From Cardinalis cardinalis (lineage: Eukaryota; Chordata; Aves; Passeriformes; Cardinalidae), in the NCBI GenBank assembly GCA_014549065.1, contig JACDOX010000008.1:220091-284090 (forward strand): a stretch of DNA of 64,000 nt, given 5' to 3'. Position numbers and translations under genes: made by a program. Shown piece after piece: positions 1-11,914 of the stretch (the first letter of the stretch is position 1; the number at the start of each line of letters is the position of its first letter). The notes below the pieces were generated by a model. That model did not search any database. It had not been told where the DNA came from and saw only the letters and a list, made by a program, of their open reading frames with translations.

Positions 1-810
1 CCCCAGCTGGGATAAACACCGTATCTTATAACCTATTTGTTAAACATTTCAAGTGGAATTTTAAAATAATTTAAGTTCCTATTGCTCTCACTGGAAGTTT
101 TTTCTAGACCCAGTGCATAAGTCTCCCTGATGTGTTGGTGGANGACAATACATTGTCCTCAGCCTTTATTCTCCCTAGGCTGGAAAGACCAAACTCATTT
201 AGTCTTTCCTGTGAGCAGCTGTTCTTTTTCCTGGNCAGTGCAGTAGCCTTGCTCCATATCTGGCTATTACTTACTGTATTTCTTGAATGACCTGTCTATG
301 GTTTCCAGAGGAGGACTAAGCAAGTCTTCAAGAAAATACAATATTTCTAGATTTGTACTGAAAATCTCTCTCCCTACACTTCNTATGACTGTTTTGTCCT
401 TTCTTTAGTTGCATTGCTTTGTGTCCCTTTACTAATCAAATGTTACATGGATTNATTGCTTCTTCCTCTGAGAAAGCAAAGGGAAATATAATTTTTTATT
501 GCAACCTTTATATCTATTTGTAGGTTTGAACCAAACTGTAGCAATATTTTGAGCATGTTCCTGTTAAGTTGCAGATCATGTACAAAAATCAGATTAGTTA
601 CCNGCAGTAAAAAAAGTGGGTAACTTAAGCAATTACTAAAAAACATTTNGTTAATTTCTGAATCTTTACTATTTAAGACAACAGATGTTATTAGATTGGT
701 CATGGCTTCCAGAGAGTGATATCAAAAGTTTAAAACTTTTCTGTTNCTGTCACCACATCTGCTTTTTTATTAGAATATTTTTAATTTAGATTTATTAGAT
801 TTTTTTATTA

Positions 811-1367
811 GACCTGGGGAAGAATAACCCTATGTACCAGTACAGGCTGGGGGCTGACCTGCTGGAAAGCAGCTCTCCAGAGAAGGACCTGGGGGTCCTG
901 GGGANGGGCAGCTGGCCATGATCCTTGTGGCCAAGAAGGCCAATGGGATCCTGGGCTGCATTAGGAAGAGCANGGCCAACAGGTCAATTGAGGTGATCCT
1001 GCCCCTCTGCTCAGCCCTGNTGAGCCTCACCTGGAGTGCTGTGTNCAGTTCTGGGCTCCTCAGGACAAGAGAGACAGGGAGTTACTGGAGCAGGTCCAAT
1101 GGAGGGCAACAAAGATGATGAGGGGACTGGAGCATGCCTCTTACAAGGAAAGGCTGAGGGAGCTGGGCCTGTTCANTCTCAAGAATGATGAAGAGATGAC
1201 TGAGAGGGGACCTTAGTAATGTCCAGCAGTGTCTGAAGGGAGGGTGTCAGAGGATGGATCCAGGCTCTTCTTCCAGGTACCAAGCAACAAGACAAGACCC
1301 AATGGGCAGAAACTGAGTCACAGAAAGTTNCACCTGAACATAAGGAAGAACTTCTTTACTATGCCTC
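811..1367 (+). mobile_element. CR1 LINE fragment, 5'-truncated and lacking its 3' end
   Basis: The sequence follows the avian CR1 consensus in sense orientation. Recognisable landmarks are GACCTGGGG, AAGGACCTGGGGGTCCTGG, GGCCAAGAAGGCCAATGG, GGAAAGGCTGAGGGAGCTGG, the GAAGGGAGGGTGTCAGAGGA region, and AACATAAGGAAGAACTTCTT near 1340-1360. It encodes only a frameshifted remnant of the reverse-transcriptase C-terminal region. The usual CR1 end is missing, so the copy has lost about its last 200-300 bases or was broken after insertion. Part of the segment near 900-925 is also shortened relative to the consensus. Several n bases fall where the consensus has C or G. Confidence 0.93.
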
Positions 1368-3802
1368 CATGTGTGAGCTGTNATTTTTTTTTAATTTTGT
1401 ATTTACACAGTAGCAATCTAAATATAGTATCTGGTTTGGGTTTGTTTCATTTTTTAAAAAGTGGAATTCTTTTGGGTTTGGGTTCTTCTAACATAAATCT
1501 TGCAACTCTTGCAATATATAAGTAATGTATTCTGAAATTGCACAATTGTCCTTNAATGCCCATGAGGAAAAAGATCTATCAGGTTTTATTCATTGTTTTT
1601 TTTAAAGTTATAGGACAGGCTTCTGTGCAAAGTAAACGAAAATTAAAGCATTATTTTACCCACAGTGATGACATGTTACTGCCTATATTACCTCACAGCA
1701 TGTCACACGACATCATTACATGCTACTGAGTTTTATTTCATTTATTCCAGAATCTCATCAAGGCACTTCAGTTTAAGTACATCAAAAATTNAAAAATCAC
1801 TCAGTACCACAAAGCTCTTTAAAGTCAGATTTCCATAAATTTGCACAGTACTAAACATTGGTGGTGTTAAGCAAATGAGAGCAAATAAGTACATTAAAGT
1901 GGAAACATTACTTAATCAAAGAGAAGCTGTTCTGTACCATTTATATCATTTTCTATGTGGTCTGACTTAATATTTTTTAATTAAAGAATGGTTCAAAAGT
2001 GCCTGTAGGTAATCAAAAAATTATAAATTAATTTTTAATTCTTATTTTTGCTGGTTCAGCTGGAATTATAGTTCTCTTAATCTCCTGAATTTACCATTTT
2101 TCTGCTGTTGCCATAGTGAAATCAGGTAGAACAGGCAAAGCTGTATTTCTTCTTCTCTTTGAACTTAACTAAAAATAATGCTTAATCTATTGGTGTGGCT
2201 TTAGAAACAGCTTTTAAAAATGTTAATGTGGATTTAGCAACTGTGGAAACAGAGATAGTCTGACCTCAAACTGGAAGTTCTGTTGGCCCTCAACGAAAAT
2301 GGGATACCTGTGCAATTTTTCCTTTAGCAGTTCATCCTAGTGCTTTTCATCCTAGGGAGGCTTGAGGGGAAAATTTTATATAAACCTGTGTCAATTTATA
2401 CATCTTGATGTCCTATACTTCTGAGCAGGGAAGGACTTTAGGGCAGCTGGGTTTTGTGGCTGGGCAGCTTGTTTTTGTAACCAGGGCAGAATATATCATA
2501 CTATTTCAAGTGATAATCAGTTTGCATCATTTAGCCTGATGGAAATAACTTTGTCACTGGGTAATTATGCATAACAAAGACTTAGTGAAAAGCTCCAAAT
2601 ACCATTGAGAATTCATCTCATTCTTCATTAGGATGATGCCAGATTTGCTGTATAAATTTTTATTGGTGCGTAGTAATATGTAATGTCTACCTGAGGTTTA
2701 CTAGTCTGCTGTGCACAAACCCACAAACTACAAAGTTGCCTCCAGTGTAGAAATACTGATTTGTAAAAATGTGATACCTCAAAGGTACAGAAGGACAATT
2801 TGAAATCTGTGGCAAAAGTCAGTAGTTGATACAGAGAGATCCTAGAAGTTGAAGTAGTTGAAATTGTGTAAATGTTCTCTCTTCCCTCTTATTTATTGAC
2901 TCTATTTTCCTCTTTTTGGTGTGTATTTTTGGGGTTTGTTGGCGGTTTTTATGCCTTCCAGTTAATAAAGGTCTAGCTTGAACAGACAGAAGANCCCCAC
3001 CTCTTTTGCAAGATTGCTATAAACTGAGGGGACTGACAAGGATCTTTTTATTGTCTATATTGGTCNTCCATTACTCAGTTCAAGTTGAAGGCGTCTTCAA
3101 CATATTCAGTAATCTGTACTGAGGTCGGAGCAGATGGAAACCCTATGTCAGCACTTCTCCTTAAGCTGCATTATGGCTTTTCCTGACAAGTGGATTTCTG
3201 TGAGAGACAGCTTTCTTGAGAGGTTCCTGTGGAATTCAGGAACCATTTTAAAACTAGTGTCCTTCCTTATGTTTAGAATGCATGGTGTTTTTTGATATTG
3301 CAATTACAAATATAAGGACAAGACTGGAAAAAGGCACTTTAAGAAGCAAAAAAACCTTGCAATTTTTGGCTAACAAGGGACAGGGAGAGACAGCTGGTCA
3401 GAACAGATACTAATCTTATCACTTAATTTACTTACTCTGAGCTTTTATGCAATGTAAGAACTAAAAAACAACAAAGTGGCTGTGCTCAGGTGGAAGTTAG
3501 CCAAGTCTCAGAAAGGTTGGTAGAACTCATTATTCATGACGTTTCAAGATGCTTACTCAAGCTTAATTTATCTTTGAAGGGAAAAGTGATGTTTATTTTT
3601 CTTCTTGCTATTACTTTTATTTTCTATTAGTTTTGCTTTTGTCTTAAAGGGAACAGAAATTGAACAGAACTATGAGCTCAANAGGTCACACTTCTGTTTT
3701 GATTAAAATGAGACTGCTAGTGCTGTCTTTGATGGCCTTAGATGTCTGCAACCAACAATGTTCATTTATCTAGCAATCTAACAATTGCATGGCAAAGAAG
3801 GG

Positions 3803-4000
3803 NNNNNNNNNNNNNNNNNNNNNNNNNNNNNNNNNNNNNNNNNNNNNNNNNNNNNNNNNNNNNNNNNNNNNNNNNNNNNNNNNNNNNNNNNNNNNNNNNN
3901 NNNNNNNNNNNNNNNNNNNNNNNNNNNNNNNNNNNNNNNNNNNNNNNNNNNNNNNNNNNNNNNNNNNNNNNNNNNNNNNNNNNNNNNNNNNNNNNNNNNN
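3803..4000. other. Assembly gap (198 n)
   Basis: A run of 198 undetermined bases. It is entered from AAGAAGGG on the left and exits straight into an AGGGA pentamer array on the right, so the gap is probably more of the same satellite that could not be assembled. The true length is unknown. Confidence 0.95.
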
Positions 4001-4055
4001 AGGGAAGGGAAGGGAAGGGAAGGGAAGGGAAGGGAAGGGAAGGGAAGGGAAGGGA
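4001..4055 (+). repeat. (AGGGA)n pentanucleotide satellite
   Basis: Eleven perfect AGGGA units abut the assembly gap. The tract is all purine on this strand, so it could adopt triplex-type structure and is prone to length change. Open frames crossing it are repeat artefacts. Confidence 0.97.
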
Positions 4056-6060
4056 CACAAGAATATGTAGTCCAGCTGTCTCCCACTGTTTTCAGCATGT
4101 ATTTGTATGAAGGAAAATGTCAATACTATGTGATTTTATAGTGTTGCAGACTTCTGCCTCAGTTCTCATCAGGCATGGATTGTAAAATGTCACTGGCTAA
4201 CTCAACTAATCTGCCATTGCTTTTAAAACTTAACAAGTGATAGCATTTTCCTCTGATTCTTCCTCTCCCTCCTTCTGGGCTCACTTCCATCACCATGTAT
4301 ATTTTTATGTCTTCTTTTTGAATATAATTTTGTNCCTTGATGGTGAGCTCAGAAAAGTTTAGTGCATAGTAAACAAAGAAAGCTGAAANACAGTTGGGTT
4401 TAGTATTGGTATATACTGAGAAGGGGTAAATAACTTGTAAATAAATCTAAATAGCATGAATTTTTCAGAAGGTGCATGCAGTAGAGCTCTATGTGTAGGT
4501 GTACAAATAGTTAAGAAGAGAGAAGGCAGAAAAGGAGATTTCTTTGGTCATCCTCAGTTATGCACTTACTTCATCTAATAATGAATGTGACACTTACTAT
4601 AGATTGCCTTGGTGGTCTCCTAGAGTCTCTCCCACTTGGACCAAATGAAAATATCTCTTCTGGGAGACTGAATATTTTGCAGGTAATACGTAAGATTTGT
4701 GTGTCTCAGGATGCACTCCTTTCCGAATAACAACTAAATCCCAAATTATTTTTAAATATGAAGTGGGGCAGGACCTGTTTGAGTTGAACAGACACTGGAT
4801 ATATGAAACAACTGAGTGATAAGCTGAGGAGCCTCAGGCATTAAAAATAAGTGTGTGCCAGACACAGTCAAAGTTTGCCAGTGGATTCCAAAGGCAGTGA
4901 NAATATTCAAGGTCAGAGGTGTTTGCCTTCCTTTTGAGTGGGCATCAGGTGCCACAGTAATGGGCAGCAGACACATCCTTTTTCATCTGTTGTCTGCTTA
5001 ATACAGGTAGGTGACTTACATTTTGAGAGACAGTAAATTTAAGTGCAGCATCGCACATAAAATGCTTCTGCCTGTCAATTATGGCAAGAGCGTGTTTGGT
5101 AGTTAACTGCTAAGCAGCATTGTGTGGAGATACTCAGTGTGATTTACTATCTGGTCTTCTAATTCTCTGATCTGGGAAGTTGGAAGTACAGATGAGCTGT
5201 CCTCCATTTGTTAATTCATCTGTTACATTGTTTGTTTTATTGCATATTTGTGTATAAGGATTTGAAGATACAGAATTGTCTAATAATTCATTCAAAAATG
5301 TCTTGAGATAGCTTTAATGCTGGCCTCAAGATTTATGCTCAGCAAATACTAAACACACAGATATATAGTGCCTTTATTTATCAATATTTCTGCTATCAAA
5401 ATTTGCTGAGCAACTTTTCTGATTAGTTTGGTTCTGTTTTACAATAATTATTAAACAAAAATATAATGCCATAAGAGCAGTTCTGCCTTATTGGTTAAAT
5501 GCACTTTTGGCATATCTTATCTTTCTGGTGAGCACTGACACCNGATAAACAGCGGCACAGAAAGAAAGGATCGCTGCAGACTGTGAGGCACTCACAGATT
5601 ATTCAGATATCATCTTGCACTGGCCTTAGAATGGCCTGTTACTTTCAGCCTCAAAAGTAAACAACTGTTAATCACCTNGTGGCAACATGAGTTGACCAGC
5701 ACTTGTGGCTGCCTGGACTTCAATCTAACAGTACTTAAAGGCTCTTCTCATCTTTTCTGTCACCCAGGATAAGAGGTGGTTTGCAGCCAAGCATTCCTTT
5801 GAGGAGGCTGCTGTGAGTTTAACAAAATGTTTGAAATAACCTCAGTAACTCCTCTCAACACTGATCCACAACTTCAAATGTGCAGAATCCAACAATAGTG
5901 GCCTTGCATCGACAGTCTCTGGAGAGCAAACTAATGGCATAATGTTTTCTAAGGGAAACTGAGTAACAAGCAAGTACCTCAAGAAGCAACATTCCTTGCC
6001 TGGATTTAATTAGAAAGTGATGATTTCAGCAACAATATGTGGAATAGTTCTGCAGTGCAA

Positions 6061-6099
6061 GCAGCCATCTTTGTTCCCTGCTTATTCAAAGATGGCTGC
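6061..6099. repeat. 13-bp perfect inverted repeat containing YY1-like motifs
   Basis: GCAGCCATCTTTG at 6061-6073 is the exact reverse complement of CAAAGATGGCTGC at 6087-6099, with a 13-base spacer. Each arm holds the CCATCTT / AAGATGG core of the YY1 binding motif in opposite orientation. The stem is too short for a typical microRNA precursor. Confidence 0.85.
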
Positions 6100-6711
6100 C
6101 ATTCTTCCAATATATTAACTGGTAAATACAAGTAGCACAACTTAAAATAGAAGCAGCACTGCTTTAGTAAACTAGTCCTCAAATTGCATGTTGTAGGATT
6201 GGAAGGGTGTTGCTGTTTTGAACATTAATGGACTTACAGTGGACAGTAAAACAATGTGCTAATCCCGATTTAGGAAAGACAAATACATAGATGCCACACC
6301 TAATACAGAATAGAATGTTAGACTTTCTCCACCGGAATGGAAATGTTGAAGCTTCTGAAAAAGATACAAGTTTTTCTTGTATTCTGCCTTTCAGTTCTTA
6401 GGGGTTTGGGGCTGAGCGTCTTTTGCTTAGTTATGTCCCTCATCCAGGGTTCCTGAATACTTTGCTCTGTATTGAAATAGTTAACTAATGTAGAATCCTT
6501 GTATTTCCCAGAATATTGCATTTATCTCCAAGTTACCGAACAACATACCTGGAACACTATCTATTATCTCTTTTAGCCAGATACTGGAACTNTCTTCCCA
6601 GGTAGCCAAAATGCACTGTTTTCCAAGGTGCATACCCAAGTGATCCCCACTAGAGCCAGAAAAAGCCACCAGTGTGCACTCATAGCCCAGAANGCCAAGT
6701 ACAATGTGGGG

Positions 6712-6914
6712 TGCACTAAAGGGTGGTCAGGCAGTGGGACAGGTTGCCAGCAGAGGTTTGGATGGCCCATCCCTGAGAGTGTTCAAGGTCAGGTTGGATG
6801 GGGCCCTGAGCAGAGAGGTCTCAGTTGGTGGCACCCCTGCCCACAGCAGGGGGCTTGGAACTAGATGACCTTTCAGGTCCCTTCCAACCCAAACCATTNG
6901 ATGATTCTTTGAAA
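6712..6914 (+). mobile_element. CR1 LINE 3'-terminal fragment
   Basis: About 200 bp corresponds to the very end of a CR1 element in sense orientation: GACAGGTTGCC, then GGTTGGATGGGGCCCTGAG, GGACTAGATGAC-like sequence (here GGAACTAGATGACC), CCCTTCCAACCC and a terminal ATGATTCTTTGA resembling the short 3' repeat of CR1. It is heavily 5'-truncated, as is normal for CR1. It contains no functional coding region. It lies 5.3 kb downstream of the other CR1 fragment and is in the same orientation. It supplies roughly the part that fragment lacks, but the two need not be one insertion. Confidence 0.95.
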
Positions 6915-9900
6915 AAACTGTGGCCATTATTTCCATGAAACAATCCAGCAGTATAAGAGTTAGAAATCTCTTTTCCAAAATGCGAATGTGAGTATGATGT
7001 TAATTTTAACTACATCACCCCAGTCCTGCAGTGCAGGCATAGGATCACCNTGTAGATTGTCTTTAGGGCACAAAACCATACAATCTGATATGCAAAGAAA
7101 GTATCTACCTGATTTTTGAATATTCTGAGACTGAAAAAAACCATATTGTTCCTTAAGTGTACACAACCACTTGAGAGTTATGCATCTGGAACACTGCTAA
7201 TAAACAAAACAAACAAACAAAAAGAGTATGTTTTAGTAGGTATTAGGACATGAACCAACAGAAACTGAAAAATTCGAAGTTCACTCAAGGCTCTCTTCTC
7301 TTAATGACAAGCTGCCTTGAAGCCAGTATGTGTTTTCTTTCTCACTCACTGCATCAGTCTTCACTCAGAAAGCCTTGATCCTTGTAAATCACTGTAGCCT
7401 TAATGTTATTTAATCATAGTTTTTAAAAGTTAATTTCCATGAGAACTGTGTTTTTTAAAAAAAGCCTAACTTGTCATTGAGGATTATAAAAATCCTTTAT
7501 TTGCCTGGAGAACAGTACTCAGATCTGAATGAAGAAGTGTAAGTGAAGAATGTGTTTCGACAGTTTGTTTATTAAAAATGTATTATGCAGCTAAAAGTTA
7601 TATTGTATTTATATTTTAATGACAGTGACTTGCACAGTTTCTGGTGCAGTCTATTAATGTGCATTTAAAACTGTGCTATGAAAAATTCTAAAATATTTTA
7701 AGTGCCCCCTTATGTCCACATAAATATCACTCAATTTGTTTTTATTTTTCAAAATGCCACAAGCAATTAAATCATATTATAAGCTTGATTAAATGCTGCT
7801 ATTTTATTGAAGCTTTAACAGTCTCATAGCAGAGGTAAAAAGATAACTAGTGTAAAAAAAGTTCTTTAAGATTTAATCACATCTGAGTGAGATGTAACTG
7901 TAGAGATAGAGGCCTGATATTAATTTCCATCCACCTTTTTTTCACCTGACAATTCTAACTTCCGTATCAACTGCATATAATATCAGTTTGTGGCATTCNT
8001 GGAAATGGCTACCTTTCTCAGCCCAAAGAAATTCCCACTTTTAAGTTAAAACCTCCTTGTTAAATGAGAGTCTCACAAAGTATTAGTAAACTTTGACTTT
8101 TTCCTTGTCTTCAGTAAAAATAAAACTTCCCCCAACTACTGTGGTAACATCAAAGCTTAAACCAGATTAGGTTTTACTTGCTTAATTTTACCTTAAGCAA
8201 CATGAACTGGATGTCTGGATCCTTGAGACACATTGTGCTGCTAGCATCGGTGTGTGAGGCATGTAGTACTTGTTCATGCCATGGACAAGTTTCCTATTAT
8301 CTTTACAAATATGTGATCAGAACTTGTTAAACTTTCTTGGGCCACATCTGGAAGCAGATTTTTTTTTTTTTTACTTGCAGCAAAGGAAGTCAGTGTTTGG
8401 TAGCTTAATGGAGTTGGGCACAAAAATATTGCAGCCTTATGGATTGCAGGTTAAGGATCAGATTTTGTAAGCAAAAATTATCATTCAGTTACTTGATTTG
8501 CTAAGTACTGGATTTTTTGCTCCTTTCAACCAGATTTGGTGAAGTCAAAGTAATACAGTGCTGTGTGTGTGTCACTGGATCACGAAATTGTGTGGAGGAT
8601 TGGAAAACTGACAGGAATGATAGAACTCCACCACCCACCATTATCTTCAAATTGCATTCAGAGTTTTTAAAATGCTCTGTCTTAATGNCCAAGTGCCTGT
8701 ATTTGATTTTAAAACTCTGTGTAAATGAACAATAGAAAAAAATACCTTGTTATAAACAATTCTGAATTAGGACTGCAGTAGCTGTTTAAGTGGGAAGTTT
8801 CTTGCTAATCGAAGTACATTTCTGAGCAGTGGCTCTTAAATGTTGGCCAAGATATATAATGCTGTGTCATCAGCAGCAGTAAACTGGTCTAGACATAAGG
8901 AAGTTGGCTGACTTATGCCAACTGACCTTATTTGAAAATATGGTCTGTAGTTGTTGCTTACTAGCCTAGCTCTGCCAACTTTTAAATTTCTTCTGCTGAC
9001 ACAAATGAGACTTCTGCAAGTACACTAAAATAAAGCTGAGTATCCTTAAACAGTAAACTTATTATNTATTATTATGGGGGGATTAATTATTTTATCTTCA
9101 AGGTTTATTAGTACTACAAGTAAAACCTATTTACTCACAACTGTGATTCCGAAAAACGATGTTAAATTGACTTAGAATGAAAACATTTATTTGTAAACTT
9201 TTGTAATTCCCCTTTCCCAAAAAACAAGTAGTGCTGTGCAAACGGTAATGCTCTGGTTTGCTCTATATTTAAAATGAAAAACAAGGAGACAAAAACAGCT
9301 TTTTAGCTGGCATTGAAAAGTGGGAGACTAGATTGCACTCCTTAAAAGACACATTCAGGTGTGACGTTCATAATTAAAATTACCAACCAGGTAGACTGTT
9401 ATACTTTCATAACACGAATATTTGGCTGAATCCATTTAGTGAAATATTTNTTTAAATGCATGCATATTAGAAATAATAATTCCTATGCCAGCGTTTTCTT
9501 ATGAGGGTCTTCTGGAATTCAAATTATTTACATTATGCTGAGATGCATATAGAACATCTATAACAAATAGACTAATAATAAATGAAGTGAACATTTATAT
9601 ATAAAAACAATTCCAAGTTCTTTTACATTTCTGTTCAGTATCAAGCAGTGTGTTGAAAATGCATTTTTCATAAAACCACATGCAAGGCTTTGTGATCGTG
9701 AAAAAATCACCTCACAACAGCCACATGTCTAGGCAAATCCTTGAAGCTGGTATGGACCTCACACAGACATTCCAGAAGAAAAGACATTACTAGAAAGTAG
9801 TTTCTCTTGAAGTGAAGTAGAATATGTGTGANCCTAATAGGCCACTTTGATAAATAAATAAAAGTCTTTTTTCTGTTCTAGCACAAAATTGGTTCAACTG

Positions 9901-11524
9901 GAGGGCAAGTTAAACCCTGATTCGTATTTTACTTAGTTGTGTTCTTTTCCTTTTTATTCTAAGTGATCTCTTAGTTTGTTGTTGTTGCTGGGGTTTTTTT
10001 CTTAAGACAAAGAACCATTTAGCTTTGTGTTATCTGAATTTTGCCTTCTGGCTTTACAGTATATCTCTGTGAAACTCCTTTCCTAGACAAAACTCAGTGT
10101 CCCAGGATTATCGGTGTACCTCTTTAGCTATGGTTTTCTTTCAAAATTTATGTGATTAAACCAATAAAGAGTTCCTCTGAACAATCTGAAATTAGTGCAA
10201 ACCTGACTTACTTAAAGCAAATAGTATGTCAGATACAAGTTTTATCTGAAGAACTTGTTGAGACTGCAGCTATATTTAACTATATTCAAACTGTATTTTT
10301 CTATCTCAGATGCTTCAGTTGATTTTTTGAAAGACACCATGTGCTGCCTTTAGTACTTAGACTAAATTTAGTCATCCAAATCAAGCCTAAATTAGGCCTA
10401 AAGCAATCCCGAGCTTTTTCAATGCTGCTCTCCTCTTGCCATGCCTTGGGGCCAGAAGCCTGTGTGCATCCCCTTTGGCTCTCCTGGTACTCACACCCCA
10501 AGTGCCCCTGAGTTGGCTTTGGCAGCCTTGTAGTCAGTCACAGCTTCTAATGTCAGAACTGGACATTGGCTAAACTGGGATTTATATAATGGTAGCTACC
10601 TATCTATTGATTGATTTTTAAGTAAACTGATGCAACCTCTGTGGATGATTTTCACTTGTCATGTTTGTTATGTTCTTGCATCTGTATTTCCTCTTTATTC
10701 TATTTTTACTGCATGGAATCAACCAATCCTTAGTTACTTGGATTTCTTTTCAGCTTTAAAAAGAAATCCCTAATAAAAGTAAAGTTCTAAAAGCAGTACT
10801 TTCACTGGAATAGCCAAAATTACAGTTTTGTGTAACATTTGGACACATTCCTTCACACCTAAGAACTANAGATGGGGAAAACAAATACAAGCATATTTTC
10901 AGGGATTTTTACAATTTTTNTAAGCAAGAAGAAAATCCATAGGAGTCCAACAGTTTGTTACATTCTAAGGTTGATTTTCAGTTTAAGCCTAAACTTTCTC
11001 CAGTGTGTCTTTCATAGATAGGCACCTGGCCTATCTTATATCTATACAGTTTTAGAAACGGTACATTCAAAGATTTTCNATGCTCCTCAGAGCTACTGAA
11101 TGTCTCCCCTTTCCATATCAATAACAAGTATGCATTCCGTCATTTTAGTTCATTCTCCTGTGTAAACCGCAGTCAGTCACTTAACTTGCTCAGTGTTACA
11201 ACTGATGCAGGAAATCAATTTGTAGCTTTACTTTATAATTCACAGCTCTGACTTTCATTCCTCAGAGTGTCATATCTCCACTTGGGAAGGAGTCAAGTTA
11301 AAAAGTATGGTTCTTACTTTTAGGTTACATTTCGCTATCTCACCCCCATACGCAAAAAGGTTAAGTGTCTTTTCAAATTAAGGCAGCAGTAATTAACCGG
11401 TGGCATTGTTTGTGGTTTGCCAACTCTGGGCGTTAATGAGAGAGGAATTAGCACTTAGCAGCAGGAGTTCCTGAGAGTCAGTGGCAAATGCTTAATGGGC
11501 CAACAAGTTTATTTTGGTCTTAAG

Positions 11525-11544
11525 TACTGCACTTAAGTGCAGTA
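11525..11544. repeat. 20-bp perfect palindrome with NK2-type motifs
   Basis: TACTGCACTTAAGTGCAGTA is self-complementary over all 20 bases. Its centre contains CACTTAA / TTAAGTG, matching the NKX2-class homeodomain consensus on both strands, so it would present two overlapping sites. Confidence 0.9.
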
Positions 11545-11854
11545 AACAAAAGTATGGCATGAGTTTTTTTGTGATCATACACACGAGCGTTGTGATATAG
11601 AGCTATAATAGAACAAATGACACAATAGAGTTGAAAAAGTGCAACTTACACAGCACAGGGCAAACAGTTTTGCTGTAACNCCACAGTCAGAAGCAGGATT
11701 GATGGATGTTTTCATGCCAAAGATGTATTTGCTCCTGTCATTAACAGTTTGCNGATGTTCTTGTATACAATTTTATTATTAAATTTGATATTTCTGAACA
11801 TAATTTTTTAAGAACGTCAAAAATTGTGCTTGAGCTGAGGTGATTTCCTCACAA

Positions 11855-11914
11855 TAGATTAAGACAATAAATTGATTAGACAATAAATAGATTAAGACAA
11901 TAAAGACAATAAAT
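11855..11914 (+). repeat. Short degenerate tandem repeat (AGATTAAGACAATAAA-like)
   Basis: Three to four imperfect copies of a roughly 16-17 base unit, GATTA(A)GACAATAAA, follow one another, the last shortened to GACAATAAA. It is low-complexity, AT-rich intronic DNA. Confidence 0.8.

Noticed and set aside
3742..4141. Open frames across 3.7-4.1 kb
   Set aside because: They consist of the assembly gap and AGGGA pentamers.
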